DNA of 25,499 nt from a virus. The notes beneath the pieces are model-generated. The model was not told where the DNA came from. It ran no database searches and saw only the letters and a list, made by a program, of their open reading frames with translations. Both the position numbers and the translations under genes were made by a program. Positions 16,941 to 23,397 of the stretch are shown here, in pieces; the first letter of the stretch is position 1; each line of letters begins with the position of its first letter. Where the stretch lies: IMG/VR virus record IMGVR_UViG_3300023192_001116, positions 1-25,499 of that record; one strand, 5' to 3'.

Positions 16941-18445
16941 TACCCTTCATCTCCTGGGCTATTATTTTGTTTTTTGCTGTTCATACCGAAGAAATCGACA
17001 TCCTCAGGGAGAACTATTTTATTTTCTTCCTGTATTTCCTTAAGTATCCTCTTCGCTTCTTCTTCTGTTACCTTTAAAACCTTCATAATTGCCATTTTTG
17101 CAGATGTCAGGCCGTTCAATTTAAGTTTTATCCAGTAATCCGCATTTGTGTTTCTGTCTTCTGCAATACTATCGTCAAAGTTTACAGATACATCAATATC
17201 TTCAGGAGCAGAATACAGATCGTATAGTTTCGAAATCTCTAAAATGACAGTAATTAGATCTTTTAATGCTTCTTCAATAATCGTTACGTGCCCATTTCGA
17301 GTACGGTACGTTTTACTATTTTGACTCACTACTTCGGTAGCTGTTTTTAACCCTTCCGAATCAAAAGTGAATGAACCTGTACTAAATCCCGTCTGCATTG
17401 ATAAGATATTTAACAACGCATTGATAGCAGAAACATGTTCCTCTACACGAAGTTCGAATGATATCTCTTTTACAGCTCCACTGTCCATACCTAACTCCAA
17501 AGACTCATAAGCTTCATCGTTCGCATCGAAGTAACGGCGCATTTCACCCGTCATAGGATCTACAATTGTTTTCACTGCACTTGTTGGGACAATAATTCGC
17601 TTCTTACCTAATCTAAATTCTCTTTCGAATGAATCAAATGCCACATCTAATTCTTGTAATGTATCTAAAGCAGAAGAATAGATACTCACACCTAAATTAC
17701 TAGTTAATTCGATGTTATTAGCAAGGTTAGGCTTGATATATACAAATAAGGAACGCTTCAAGTTTTCAATCTCTACTACTTCTTTTAGATTAGGATACAT
17801 TTTCGCTAATGGTATTTTCGTTCCTAATTCAGAACCATCAGACTCGTATAATTCATTCCTGATCACATATTTACCATCTATCCAACTATGCCATTCTAGT
17901 AACGTATATTTCTTATTGTTTTTCCTTGTTTCATTTACAAAAACACCTTCTGTCACTGTTTTCCCATTGTCAGCAGTTGGGATAAAGCAATCTGCATTTA
18001 CGAAACCAATCCGAACTCCTTGATTGTCAACATATGCTTTAGCCACAATACCACCTAAAGCAAACATATATTCTAAATAGTTTTGGAATTGAAGATAAAA
18101 CGAACTATTTTTAAGAACTTCAGTTATATAATCGTGCGTTTTCTCATCAGATAGGCTAATCTCACATTTCTCATTAAAAACAAGGTTAGCCATTTCTGAC
18201 GCAATTACTTTCGGCATCCCCATACTTCTCATTTGGCGTTTATGAGAGTTACCGTCTACTGTTTGATACGTAACGTCATGCCACTTCGGAAAATACCCCA
18301 TATATAACTGCTTCCATTTTTCTATGTTGTTATACATTGAATCAGTCATCATAACATCTTTCATATCTACAGCATTTTTAATCCCTTTAATCAGGCCCAA
18401 TTTGTACATCCACCTCCTTACCTTCGCAACGATGTTTCCAAACAT
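16940..18445 (-). CDS. Portal protein
   Basis: A 501-residue protein between the large terminase and the MuF-like gene. It forms the dodecameric ring at the packaging vertex. It resembles SPP1 gp6/A118-type portals: helical N-terminus, a central wing region (VDNQGVRIGFVNADCFIPT; LLEWHSWIDGKY), the long helix region around residues 340-400 (INALLNILSMQTGFSTGSF) and a Lys/Asn-rich tail. The ATG follows AGGCGGTGATAAC. It ends as TAATG with the next start. Portal identity is confident from order and sequence; the exact family is less so. Confidence 0.9.
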   Translation of the reverse strand: MFGNIVAKVRRWMYKLGLIKGIKNAVDMKDVMMTDSMYNNIEKWKQLYMGYFPKWHDVTYQTVDGNSHKRQMRSMGMPKVIASEMANLVFNEKCEISLSDEKTHDYITEVLKNSSFYLQFQNYLEYMFALGGIVAKAYVDNQGVRIGFVNADCFIPTADNGKTVTEGVFVNETRKNNKKYTLLEWHSWIDGKYVIRNELYESDGSELGTKIPLAKMYPNLKEVVEIENLKRSLFVYIKPNLANNIELTSNLGVSIYSSALDTLQELDVAFDSFEREFRLGKKRIIVPTSAVKTIVDPMTGEMRRYFDANDEAYESLELGMDSGAVKEISFELRVEEHVSAINALLNILSMQTGFSTGSFTFDSEGLKTATEVVSQNSKTYRTRNGHVTIIEEALKDLITVILEISKLYDLYSAPEDIDVSVNFDDSIAEDRNTNADYWIKLKLNGLTSAKMAIMKVLKVTEEEAKRILKEIQEENKIVLPEDVDFFGMNSKKQNNSPGDEG

Positions 18446-18456
18446 GTTATCACCGC

Positions 18457-19755
18457 CTAAAATTTCAATCCGAGTTTTTGTAAGTTATCATTAACGTAGT
18501 ACTGAAATGCATCACAAGTATGATCATCTACCTTCATTACTTTTGGATCATCACTTTGAAGAGTGCTTGCATCCCATTGGTACTTCTTGTGTTCTTCTAT
18601 AAAAATTTTATTTCTTTCTGTTTTCAATACAAAGAAACGCCCCTGAGCTAACAAGTCCTGGACGTTATCGATCATATCTATTTTCTTTTTCTTCGCTATT
18701 GGATGCAGTCTTATACCGTAATCTTTAAAAACCTGATTACGAAGCGCTCCTTCTGCAGAATCAATTGTCTGTTTATCAAAATACCTGTTATACATTTTGA
18801 TTATACTATCCTGCCATTCTTTGAAGTCTTTAGACAACTCACTTGGAGCTTTCTTAACTACCTTATTAGCAGGGCTATAGTAATAGGTATCTAGCAAGAT
18901 AACGTTTCTTTTCTTAGTGAAAGCTAGCGATAAATGAGTAGTAGCAGATACCTGATGTCCTGTATCGGATGCTGTATCGATTAAAATAATGTCATCATCA
19001 TGTGGGAGTTCGTCAATTTCTTGTATATGATTCATGTTATAGACCATATCACCTAAACCGATAACTTCTCCACCGTACATCCACCGCCAATAATCTAAGT
19101 CATGTATCTTATACTTCTCAATTTTCCTAATCATCTGCTGAGATAAGAAACCTTTTTTATCATCCATGTATGTTGAGTGATGGATGAAATAGTCCTCATC
19201 TCCTGCTTTGCTATCTAACCACTCGTTAATCCAACTGTATGGATTTCGTGGCGGATTGTATGAGAAGTACACCTTTACTTCCTTACCTTCGATTTCTTGA
19301 CGGATGAAAGTATCCTCAACAATATCAATATCTTCTACCCCAGCGAATTCCGCTGCTTCCTCGAACCAAAGTGCCATTACATAGCCTTTAGCAATCTTAG
19401 CCGACTTAAGTTTCAAGGGATCGTCGCAGCCATAGAAATAAAATGCAGTGTTGGTCTTCTTATGCCTAATGATTAAAGGTGATTTACCGAAGTAAAACTC
19501 GCTCTCTACACCAAGCATATAAATGGCCCATTTGATTTGTTCATAAATAGAAGTAGATAGGTACTTACCGACTTTCCTCAAACAAACTACATTGCCTTGC
19601 TCATCTTCAAGAAAATCAGTTACGAGCTTCATTGAGATAACGGAAGACTTCATAGATGAACGGCCGCCTTTTGCAACGATATGTGACTGCTCTGCAAGCC
19701 ATAACGAGTAGAAATTGATATTCATCAAGTCCATAATATTAACTGTCTTGGTCAT
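18457..19755 (-). CDS. terL: Terminase large subunit
   Basis: A 432-residue packaging motor. The ATPase half has the Walker A variant GGRSSMKSS (30-38), Walker B VMALWFEEA (126-134) and coupling motif YFSYNPP (163-169). The nuclease half has acidic residues of an RNase H-like site: Asp260 in DDIILIDTASD, Asp332 in IDSAEGALRN, and Asp415 in DDHTCDAFQYY. These features fit the Terminase_3/PBSX XtmB group. The start overlaps the end of the small subunit by 17 bases, with AAGGCGA before the ATG. It pumps DNA through the portal and cuts the concatemer. Whether cutting is cos or headful cannot be read from the protein. Confidence 0.95.
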   Translation of the reverse strand: MTKTVNIMDLMNINFYSLWLAEQSHIVAKGGRSSMKSSVISMKLVTDFLEDEQGNVVCLRKVGKYLSTSIYEQIKWAIYMLGVESEFYFGKSPLIIRHKKTNTAFYFYGCDDPLKLKSAKIAKGYVMALWFEEAAEFAGVEDIDIVEDTFIRQEIEGKEVKVYFSYNPPRNPYSWINEWLDSKAGDEDYFIHHSTYMDDKKGFLSQQMIRKIEKYKIHDLDYWRWMYGGEVIGLGDMVYNMNHIQEIDELPHDDDIILIDTASDTGHQVSATTHLSLAFTKKRNVILLDTYYYSPANKVVKKAPSELSKDFKEWQDSIIKMYNRYFDKQTIDSAEGALRNQVFKDYGIRLHPIAKKKKIDMIDNVQDLLAQGRFFVLKTERNKIFIEEHKKYQWDASTLQSDDPKVMKVDDHTCDAFQYYVNDNLQKLGLKF

Positions 19756-20683
19756 TTCCCATCGCCTTTCTCATGGCTTCCTTATCGTTTACAATGATGA
19801 CTTTACCACCGTTACTATTATCATCAGTCAGTTCTTTTATTTCAGCCCTCATCTTCTCAATGTGTACCTTTTGCACTTCCTTCTGCATCTTGTGGCGTTC
19901 CTCTTCAATTTGGCGCTTGAAGTTGTCAGGAACTAAGTCAAAGTACTGAGATAGCTTATCCAGAGCCTTCATTTTGTCAGCAAGTTTAATGGAAATACCA
20001 TCACGCCCCTGCTTCACTTCAGTAATTATTGAACCATCCACCATATCAGACTCAGTTAAATCAACAAAGTTCATCATTCTTGTTTCAGTAATAAACTCCG
20101 TCACTTCATTTCCATCTTCATCTACTGATGTTTTCTCTAACGGTTCTAGTTCAACTTCTCTTTGCCCAAAGGTCACATAATTGGTAATATCAGCAAAAGC
20201 AATCTTAATGTACTCTTTCAGCACATCCATCGCTTCTACAAACACATTTTCAACTAACTCACCTTTAAGCTCTTTTATATAGGAAGAAACTCGTTCACGC
20301 CTTAGTAACCGACTCGCTTGTACATGAGCACCATCTTTAGAGTATCCAGCTTTCAGTGCAGCTTGTGTACCATTGAAGTATTTCACGTAATACAAACAAA
20401 AAAGCCGTTCCTTTTCGGTCAGCTCTTCATCTTCTAAAATCTCTTTTAGTTTTTCTTTTGTTTTGGGATTTTTAACATTAGTAACGCTCCTTTTTGCAAT
20501 AGTTACGTTACCATTTATTTTTTCGTCCCATTTGTCCTGTGATTTCCACTTTCTAATTTGCGAAGGGTTCTTTATACCTAACTCTTCAGCAATTTCAACC
20601 AGCGGTTTCTCACCTTTACTTGCTTTATATATTTCAAATGCCTTATCTCTGTCTGGGCTACGTTGTCGTGCCACGACCACCAC
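19739..20683 (-). CDS. terS: Terminase small subunit
   Basis: A 314-residue DNA-recognition subunit of the PBSX/Terminase_2 type. The N-terminal 55 residues form a helix-turn-helix (KPLVEIAEELGIKNPSQIRKW). A second typical block follows near residues 85-140 (ELTEKERLFCLYYVKYFNGT, then AALKAGYS and SRLLRRERV). The C-terminal half is acidic and then Lys-rich (HKMQKEVQKVHIEKMRAEIK), the likely contact with the large subunit. GTG codons at 20681-20683, 20678-20680 and 20672-20674 are possible starts. The last is best spaced from GAGGTGG, which would make the protein three residues shorter. It follows a small hypothetical gene by about 30 bases. Confidence 0.92.
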   Translation of the reverse strand: MVVVARQRSPDRDKAFEIYKASKGEKPLVEIAEELGIKNPSQIRKWKSQDKWDEKINGNVTIAKRSVTNVKNPKTKEKLKEILEDEELTEKERLFCLYYVKYFNGTQAALKAGYSKDGAHVQASRLLRRERVSSYIKELKGELVENVFVEAMDVLKEYIKIAFADITNYVTFGQREVELEPLEKTSVDEDGNEVTEFITETRMMNFVDLTESDMVDGSIITEVKQGRDGISIKLADKMKALDKLSQYFDLVPDNFKRQIEEERHKMQKEVQKVHIEKMRAEIKELTDDNSNGGKVIIVNDKEAMRKAMGNDQDS

Positions 20684-20711
20684 CTCACGATAATCTCTTT
20701 TAGTATTTTAT

Positions 20712-20927
20712 TTATTCTTTTAAAAACTCATCAATTGTTTTATCCAACGCACTAATAAGAGCCTCTCGACACTGTTTTGGCGTCATATCATCATTCATTT
20801 CATTATGCAAAGCTACAGCCTTCTCTAATTTCTGTGGATCAATGTGTTGCTTAACTAATTCTAATCCAATAACATTGTTGATTAAATGACCGACAATAAC
20901 TGTTTGTTCTTGTTTATTTAGTTTCAT
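20712..20927 (-). CDS. Small hypothetical protein upstream of terminase
   Basis: A 71-residue helical protein (MKLNKQEQTVIVGHLINNVI ... CREALISALDKTIDEFLKE). I do not recognise its family. A perfect AAGGAGG site lies upstream of the ATG, so translation should be strong. It stands between a terminator and the small terminase gene, a place often used for small packaging or regulatory helpers, but nothing in the sequence proves such a role. A tiny five-codon reading frame (MEELP) with GGAG-like spacing lies just before its ribosome site; I do not call it a gene. Confidence 0.75.
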   Translation of the reverse strand: MKLNKQEQTVIVGHLINNVIGLELVKQHIDPQKLEKAVALHNEMNDDMTPKQCREALISALDKTIDEFLKE

Positions 20928-20963
20928 CTGTCTAACTCCTCCTTATGGTAATTCCTCCATAAA

Positions 20964-20990
20964 ATAAAAAAGCAGCGGATTCGCTACTTT
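20964..20990 (-). terminator. Intrinsic terminator upstream of the packaging genes
   Basis: On the minus strand the stem AAAGTAGCG/CGCTGCTTT (20982-20990 with 20969-20977, one G-U pair) with a 4-base loop is followed by a run of T. It overlaps the stop of the upstream small gene. No strong promoter is apparent between it and the terminase genes, so read-through, or an unrecognised promoter, is needed for late expression. Confidence 0.85.
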
Positions 20991-21193
20991 TACAGAATGA
21001 CTTCGAATTCTTCGTATTCCTCTTTTGAAATGGATTGGAAACTAACTATTCTATAATCTTTGGTGCTGCTATACTTAATTCGTTTATACCATATTGATGG
21101 ATGCTCATTTATAACCATATGTTCCGGAGTCCAACTTATATTTCTTTCAACATCTTCCCACATATAAGAAACAAAATAGAACTTTTCATCCAT
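20990..21193 (-). CDS. Small hypothetical protein
   Basis: A 67-residue acidic protein rich in aromatic residues (MDEKFYFVSYMWEDVERNIS; end SKEEYEEFEVIL). The frame extends 11 codons upstream, but AAAGGAGCGGTAACT places the start at the ATG at 21191-21193. I do not recognise a domain. The WxP-H-x-V pattern and size recall small phage proteins of unknown function from Bacillus. It has its own terminator and sits downstream of a gene-free spacer with nested dyads, so it may be transcribed alone. Confidence 0.75.
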   Translation of the reverse strand: MDEKFYFVSYMWEDVERNISWTPEHMVINEHPSIWYKRIKYSSTKDYRIVSFQSISKEEYEEFEVIL

Positions 21194-21527
21194 AGTTACC
21201 GCTCCTTTTCTTCCAGAATAACACAAAAAGAATCATATTTTAAAAAATCCATAACGAAAACTAATTTATGCAGGGAAATGAATATAATATACTAATAGCT
21301 TCATATCTTGTTTACATAACCATTCTTATCGGCAGTTGATAAAAGTTGATATTACGGGAAATCGTTGAAAACACTCACTTCCTGTAACGTATCATTCCAA
21401 TTCTTTATGCATGATTTTATACATAGCGTAGTTTAGCGGGTTTTCAGCACCTAATCACCGTTATTTCCTGCATAAACTTCACCTTGTTAACTATCTCTAT
21501 TTTCGTTCGTTGTGTTCGTTTGTTTTG
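21194..21527. other. Gene-free spacer with nested inverted repeats
   Basis: No credible gene is seen in about 330 bases. The spacer holds two inverted repeat pairs with a common centre near 21370 (described separately). It also has AT-rich stretches that could serve as minus-strand promoters (for example TATAAA near 21415), but I see no convincing -35 and -10 pair. A nine-codon frame (MQEITVIRC) with an AAGGTG site overlaps the D arm of the repeat. It is too short to call. Confidence 0.6.
21265..21476. repeat. Two nested inverted repeat pairs sharing one dyad
   Basis: Outer pair: TTTATGCAGGGAAAT at 21265-21279 and its reverse complement with one base missing at 21463-21476. Inner pair: GATATTACGGGAAAT at 21348-21362 and the related inverted ACTTCCTGTAACGTATC at 21377-21393. 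Both pairs centre on 21370-21371 within 1-2 bases. All four arms share a GCAGGgAAAT or TTACgGGAAAT core, two on each strand pointing to the centre. They look like four binding sites for one protein, or a cruciform. Confidence 0.7.
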
Positions 21528-21725
21528 TTAGTTGTTATCAAATACCACTGAGACTACATATTTAGCATTTAACATTGCCACAATGTTTCCATCGTCATCT
21601 TTGATGTCTAAAATAATATCTGTCGTAAATAACTTATTGCCGTTTTGCTTGTACAAACCTAGCAATGCTGGCCCATTCATAATATGAACATCGTCATTAA
21701 CGGTTTTTAATACCGCTCTTTTCAT
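21528..21725 (-). CDS. Small hypothetical protein
   Basis: A 65-residue protein (MKRAVLKTVNDDVHIMNGPA; end LNAKYVVSVVFDNN), mostly beta strand. The frame opens eight codons earlier, but GGAGGGG just before the ATG at 21723-21725 marks the real start. Its beginning lies 4 bases after the stop of the preceding small gene. It is the last gene of a run of very small proteins before the dyad spacer. I do not recognise a family. Confidence 0.72.
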   Translation of the reverse strand: MKRAVLKTVNDDVHIMNGPALLGLYKQNGNKLFTTDIILDIKDDDGNIVAMLNAKYVVSVVFDNN

Positions 21726-21729
21726 CCTC

Positions 21730-21870
21730 TCACCCCTCCTCAATCTCATCCATAAAACTTACGATTTCATTCGGGTCTATCTCCAACGCTTTCATTACAG
21801 TACATAAAGGAATATCAGCAACATCATTTACTCTTTCGGAGGCAATCTGATAGATGTCTTTTATCCCCAT
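21730..21870 (-). CDS. Very small hypothetical protein
   Basis: A 46-residue acidic protein (MGIKDIYQIASERVNDVADI; end SFMDEIEEG). A longer reading of the frame, starting at 21933, would add 21 residues, but these lie over a better-supported gene in another frame, which ends exactly at this ATG (the ATG and TAA of the two genes share the bases ATGGGGATAA). I therefore place the start at 21868-21870. The ribosome site (GGGTGG) is moderate, consistent with coupled translation. The fold may be a short helix-turn-helix-like bundle, but this is uncertain. Confidence 0.65.
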   Translation of the reverse strand: MGIKDIYQIASERVNDVADIPLCTVMKALEIDPNEIVSFMDEIEEG

Positions 21871-21983
21871 ATAAGCCACCCTGTTCCTAATCCGATTAAG
21901 AATGTAGGTAAAAGGAATGCTAACAAGAACCATCTAGACTCCCATAACACGCACAGTACTAAAGACCATCCGAATCCACTCAT
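21861..21983 (-). CDS. 40-residue membrane protein hidden in an alternative frame
   Basis: An ATG at 21981-21983 is preceded by a near-perfect AAGGAGTGAGGGA site and opens a 40-codon frame ending at 21861. The product (MSGFGWSLVLCVLWESRWFL, then LAFLLPTFLIGLGTGWLIWG) is almost entirely hydrophobic, with one or two membrane-spanning helices separated by a short charged ESR turn, and many Trp. It begins 5 bases after the upstream gene and its stop overlaps the next start. Tight packing and the ribosome site support a real gene. The role is unknown; small membrane helpers of superinfection exclusion or lysis are possible but not shown. Confidence 0.68.
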   Translation of the reverse strand: MSGFGWSLVLCVLWESRWFLLAFLLPTFLIGLGTGWLIWG

Positions 21984-21987
21984 TCCC

Positions 21988-22161
21988 TCACTCCTTATCT
22001 TTCCTTTCAAGATACTCAGCAAATTTCTTTCTTACAAACTTCAATCGCTCTTCTCTGATTTCTCTTTCCATTTGCTTCTTTCGCTTATCTTTCCTTAACA
22101 ACAAACAAGACACCACCAAGATCACAGCAGCGCCTACGATAATTGCTATTGATTTAATCAT
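21988..22161 (-). CDS. Small single-pass membrane protein
   Basis: Beginning at the ATG at 22159-22161 (MIKSIAIIVGAAVILVVSC), the protein has one N-terminal transmembrane helix (about residues 3-22) followed by a highly charged Lys/Arg/Glu helix to the end (about 57 residues). Other starts lie up to four codons upstream; none has a clear ribosome site, so the exact start is unsure. It overlaps the end of the preceding gene by 8 bases, suggesting coupling. The layout (membrane anchor plus basic cytosolic helix) is common in phage proteins of unknown role. It is followed 5 bases later by another small membrane protein. Confidence 0.7.
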   Translation of the reverse strand: MIKSIAIIVGAAVILVVSCLLLRKDKRKKQMEREIREERLKFVRKKFAEYLERKDKE

Positions 22162-22351
22162 TGTCATCCGCAATTAGATGCTCTAGCCCCTTTACCGCCT
22201 TATCATCTAAACGAATCTCCATTAGGCTCAAGATTTTAATTACATCATCCAATGTTTTAATTTTATTTCCGTCAATCTTATGGGGGAATGTTGGTCTAAA
22301 ATGAATACTATCTTTATCTTTCTTTTCTACTGTTAATTTATGTTCACTCAT
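22154..22351 (-). CDS. Small hypothetical protein, first gene of the small-protein cassette
   Basis: A 65-residue acidic protein (MSEHKLTVEKKDKDSIHFRP; helical end KAVKGLEHLIADDND). The ATG has a strong AGGAGG site. It is the first gene downstream of the large noncoding region and of a possible promoter at 22410-22439, so it may open the late operon. I do not recognise a family. Its 3' end overlaps the start of a single-pass membrane protein. Confidence 0.75.
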   Translation of the reverse strand: MSEHKLTVEKKDKDSIHFRPTFPHKIDGNKIKTLDDVIKILSLMEIRLDDKAVKGLEHLIADDND

Positions 22352-22409
22352 TATTATCCTCCTATTTAAATGTCCATTTTGTTCTGTTTTACGTTTAATG
22401 TGTAATTTC

Positions 22410-22439
22410 TATATAGTAAATAATTTTATTCTCTCTAAA
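22410..22439 (-). promoter_or_regulatory. Possible promoter of the late small-protein operon
   Basis: On the minus strand TTTAGA (22434-22439) and TATATA (22410-22415) are spaced 18 bases in AT-rich DNA, after the terminator of the RNA-like region and about 60 bases before the first gene. The -35 is weak. It overlaps an inverted repeat that could bind a regulator. Confidence 0.35.
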
Positions 22440-22473
22440 CTAGGAACTAACATAATTGATAATCCCTAGTTTA
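22436..22473. promoter_or_regulatory. Inverted repeat, possible operator
   Basis: A perfect 9-base inverted repeat, TAAACTAGG (22436-22444) and CCTAGTTTA (22465-22473), with a 20-base spacer. It lies between the terminator of the RNA-like region and the putative promoter, overlapping the -35 position. No T-run follows on either strand, so a protein-binding site is more likely than a terminator. Confidence 0.5.
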
Positions 22474-22509
22474 CAAAAAACAAAAAGCCATCACCAAAGT
22501 GACAGCTTT
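22474..22509 (-). terminator. Strong intrinsic terminator ending the noncoding region
   Basis: On the minus strand an 11-base-pair stem with two G-U pairs (22499-22509 with 22484-22494) and a 4-base TTTG loop is followed by TTTTTG and TTTTTT. No gene precedes it on this strand for about 890 bases, which implies a noncoding transcript ends here. Confidence 0.9.
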
Positions 22510-23310
22510 CAAGGGGATGGGAGAAAAGAGAGAAAACAAATGGCAAAAGTTTCTCTTAGATCAAGACTGAGTACTCTCAACCTTCTCCAAGCCACCGCAT
22601 CAACTAGTTTGGCTACACGCCCTGTGTTCAGTGACTGGGAGAAGAGCAAGAGCTTCCTATATCTCTTTCAGCACTCATATGTTGCTTCTCTTCTCGTTTA
22701 TACTCCGTAGAGATTGTCCTGTGATTTTAGGGCATCACATACCACATGTCGAATGAGAGCTATGGTGTAACTCTCTTATAAAGGGTTTTTAATTTATATC
22801 AAGACGTATATGTTTCTTCCGACGCCTTGTTTGAACCAATACACTAGAGGGACGGAAGGGGAATGTTTCCGCTGTATTGGCTCAAACAAAGAGTGGAACT
22901 CTTTGCCCTCGTTTTGGTCATTAATAAGAATCGTTAGTAATTACTAATGTACGAGATACGTATACTGTTTTAGATTTTTAGAACGGCATTCATTCAATCA
23001 TGAAAACCATCCCCATTCTTAGAAATCAACATAACAGGAATATTGAATTTTATATCAATATTCAATACAGAAGGTGGATTCTGTACTGATCGATTGATAC
23101 AAATTAGAAACAGCATGACGAGTGCGAGTTATCTCACACCCGCCACACTGGAATATGTCATTATAATTATTCATTGGTCTTTTCGTCTTAACGCGGGTTC
23201 TTACCGCCTTGCCCGCCCTACTATGCGGTATACGTTACCGTGACATTCTCGCATAAGAACGTTTCACTGATAGGTGTACTAATCCTCTTCGATATGCAGT
23301 TGTCAAAGGG
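22484..23310 (-). ncRNA. Candidate large structured noncoding RNA (~0.8 kb)
   Basis: No credible gene exists here on either strand, but there are many stable minus-strand helices: 15-17 bp with one G-U pair (22827-22843 with 22873-22889) enclosing a small hairpin; 10 bp (23063-23072 with 23079-23088); 8 bp (22887-22894 with 22898-22905); 7 bp (23122-23128 with 23133-23139); 7 bp (23243-23249 with 23256-23262); 7 bp (22582-22588 with 22638-22644); and shorter ones at 22590-22614, 22720-22739, 22755-22775, 23193-23216 and 23226-23240. It ends in a strong terminator and starts near a promoter-like region behind the late regulator. Size, phage location and ornateness recall the GOLLD and ROOL classes, but I cannot confirm membership. 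The 5' end is approximate. Confidence 0.7.
23278..23306 (-). promoter_or_regulatory. Possible promoter of the noncoding RNA
   Basis: On the minus strand a perfect TTGACA (23301-23306) stands 17 bases before the weak ATTAGT (23278-23283). An alternative is a TATTAT -10 about 20 bases downstream of the phased TTATC boxes, without a good -35, as for an activated promoter. The two cannot be separated by eye. Confidence 0.4.
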
Positions 23311-23346
23311 CTTGTAAGATAATAATAATTTGAATCGCGCATCTAC

Positions 23347-23387
23347 TTATCCGCTCCTTTATCGTTAATTTATCCGCATTTTATCCG
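23347..23387. promoter_or_regulatory. Four helically phased TTATC(C)G boxes
   Basis: TTATCCG occurs at 23347, 23370 and 23381, and TTATCG at 23359, with starts 12, 11 and 11 bases apart, about one helical turn each. On the minus strand they read CGGATAA. They fill the gap between the DUF3307 gene and the noncoding region, 35-90 bases upstream of its likely start. This suggests a multimeric activator site, possibly for the ArpU-type protein encoded nearby. Confidence 0.6.
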
Positions 23388-23397
23388 TGTTTTTTAA

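Noticed and set aside
21871-21933. N-terminal extension MVLVSIPFTYILNR of the small gene at 21730-21870
   Set aside because: It overlaps a better-supported membrane protein frame, and its own start has only a weak GGGAG site.
22456-22710. 84-codon plus-strand open frame in the noncoding region
   Set aside because: It runs through the terminator hairpin and other stems, has unlikely composition and no properly spaced ribosome site.
23176-23192. Short match to 23S rRNA-like sequence (AAGACGAAAAGACC on the minus strand)
   Set aside because: Only about 15 bases resemble the conserved rRNA segment and the flanks do not follow rRNA; probably chance or a generic RNA motif.
23043-23243. 66-codon plus-strand open frame in the noncoding region
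   Set aside because: It covers several hairpin arms, has no ribosome site and no recognisable sequence.
22352-23397. tRNA genes in the noncoding region
   Set aside because: A TTCAAAT-like loop near 23328 is the only hint; no cloverleaf with matching acceptor and anticodon arms could be drawn.
22352-23397. Group I or II intron in the noncoding region
   Set aside because: No domain V-like hairpin or group I core motifs are seen, no homing endonuclease or reverse transcriptase gene, and no split gene flanks the region.
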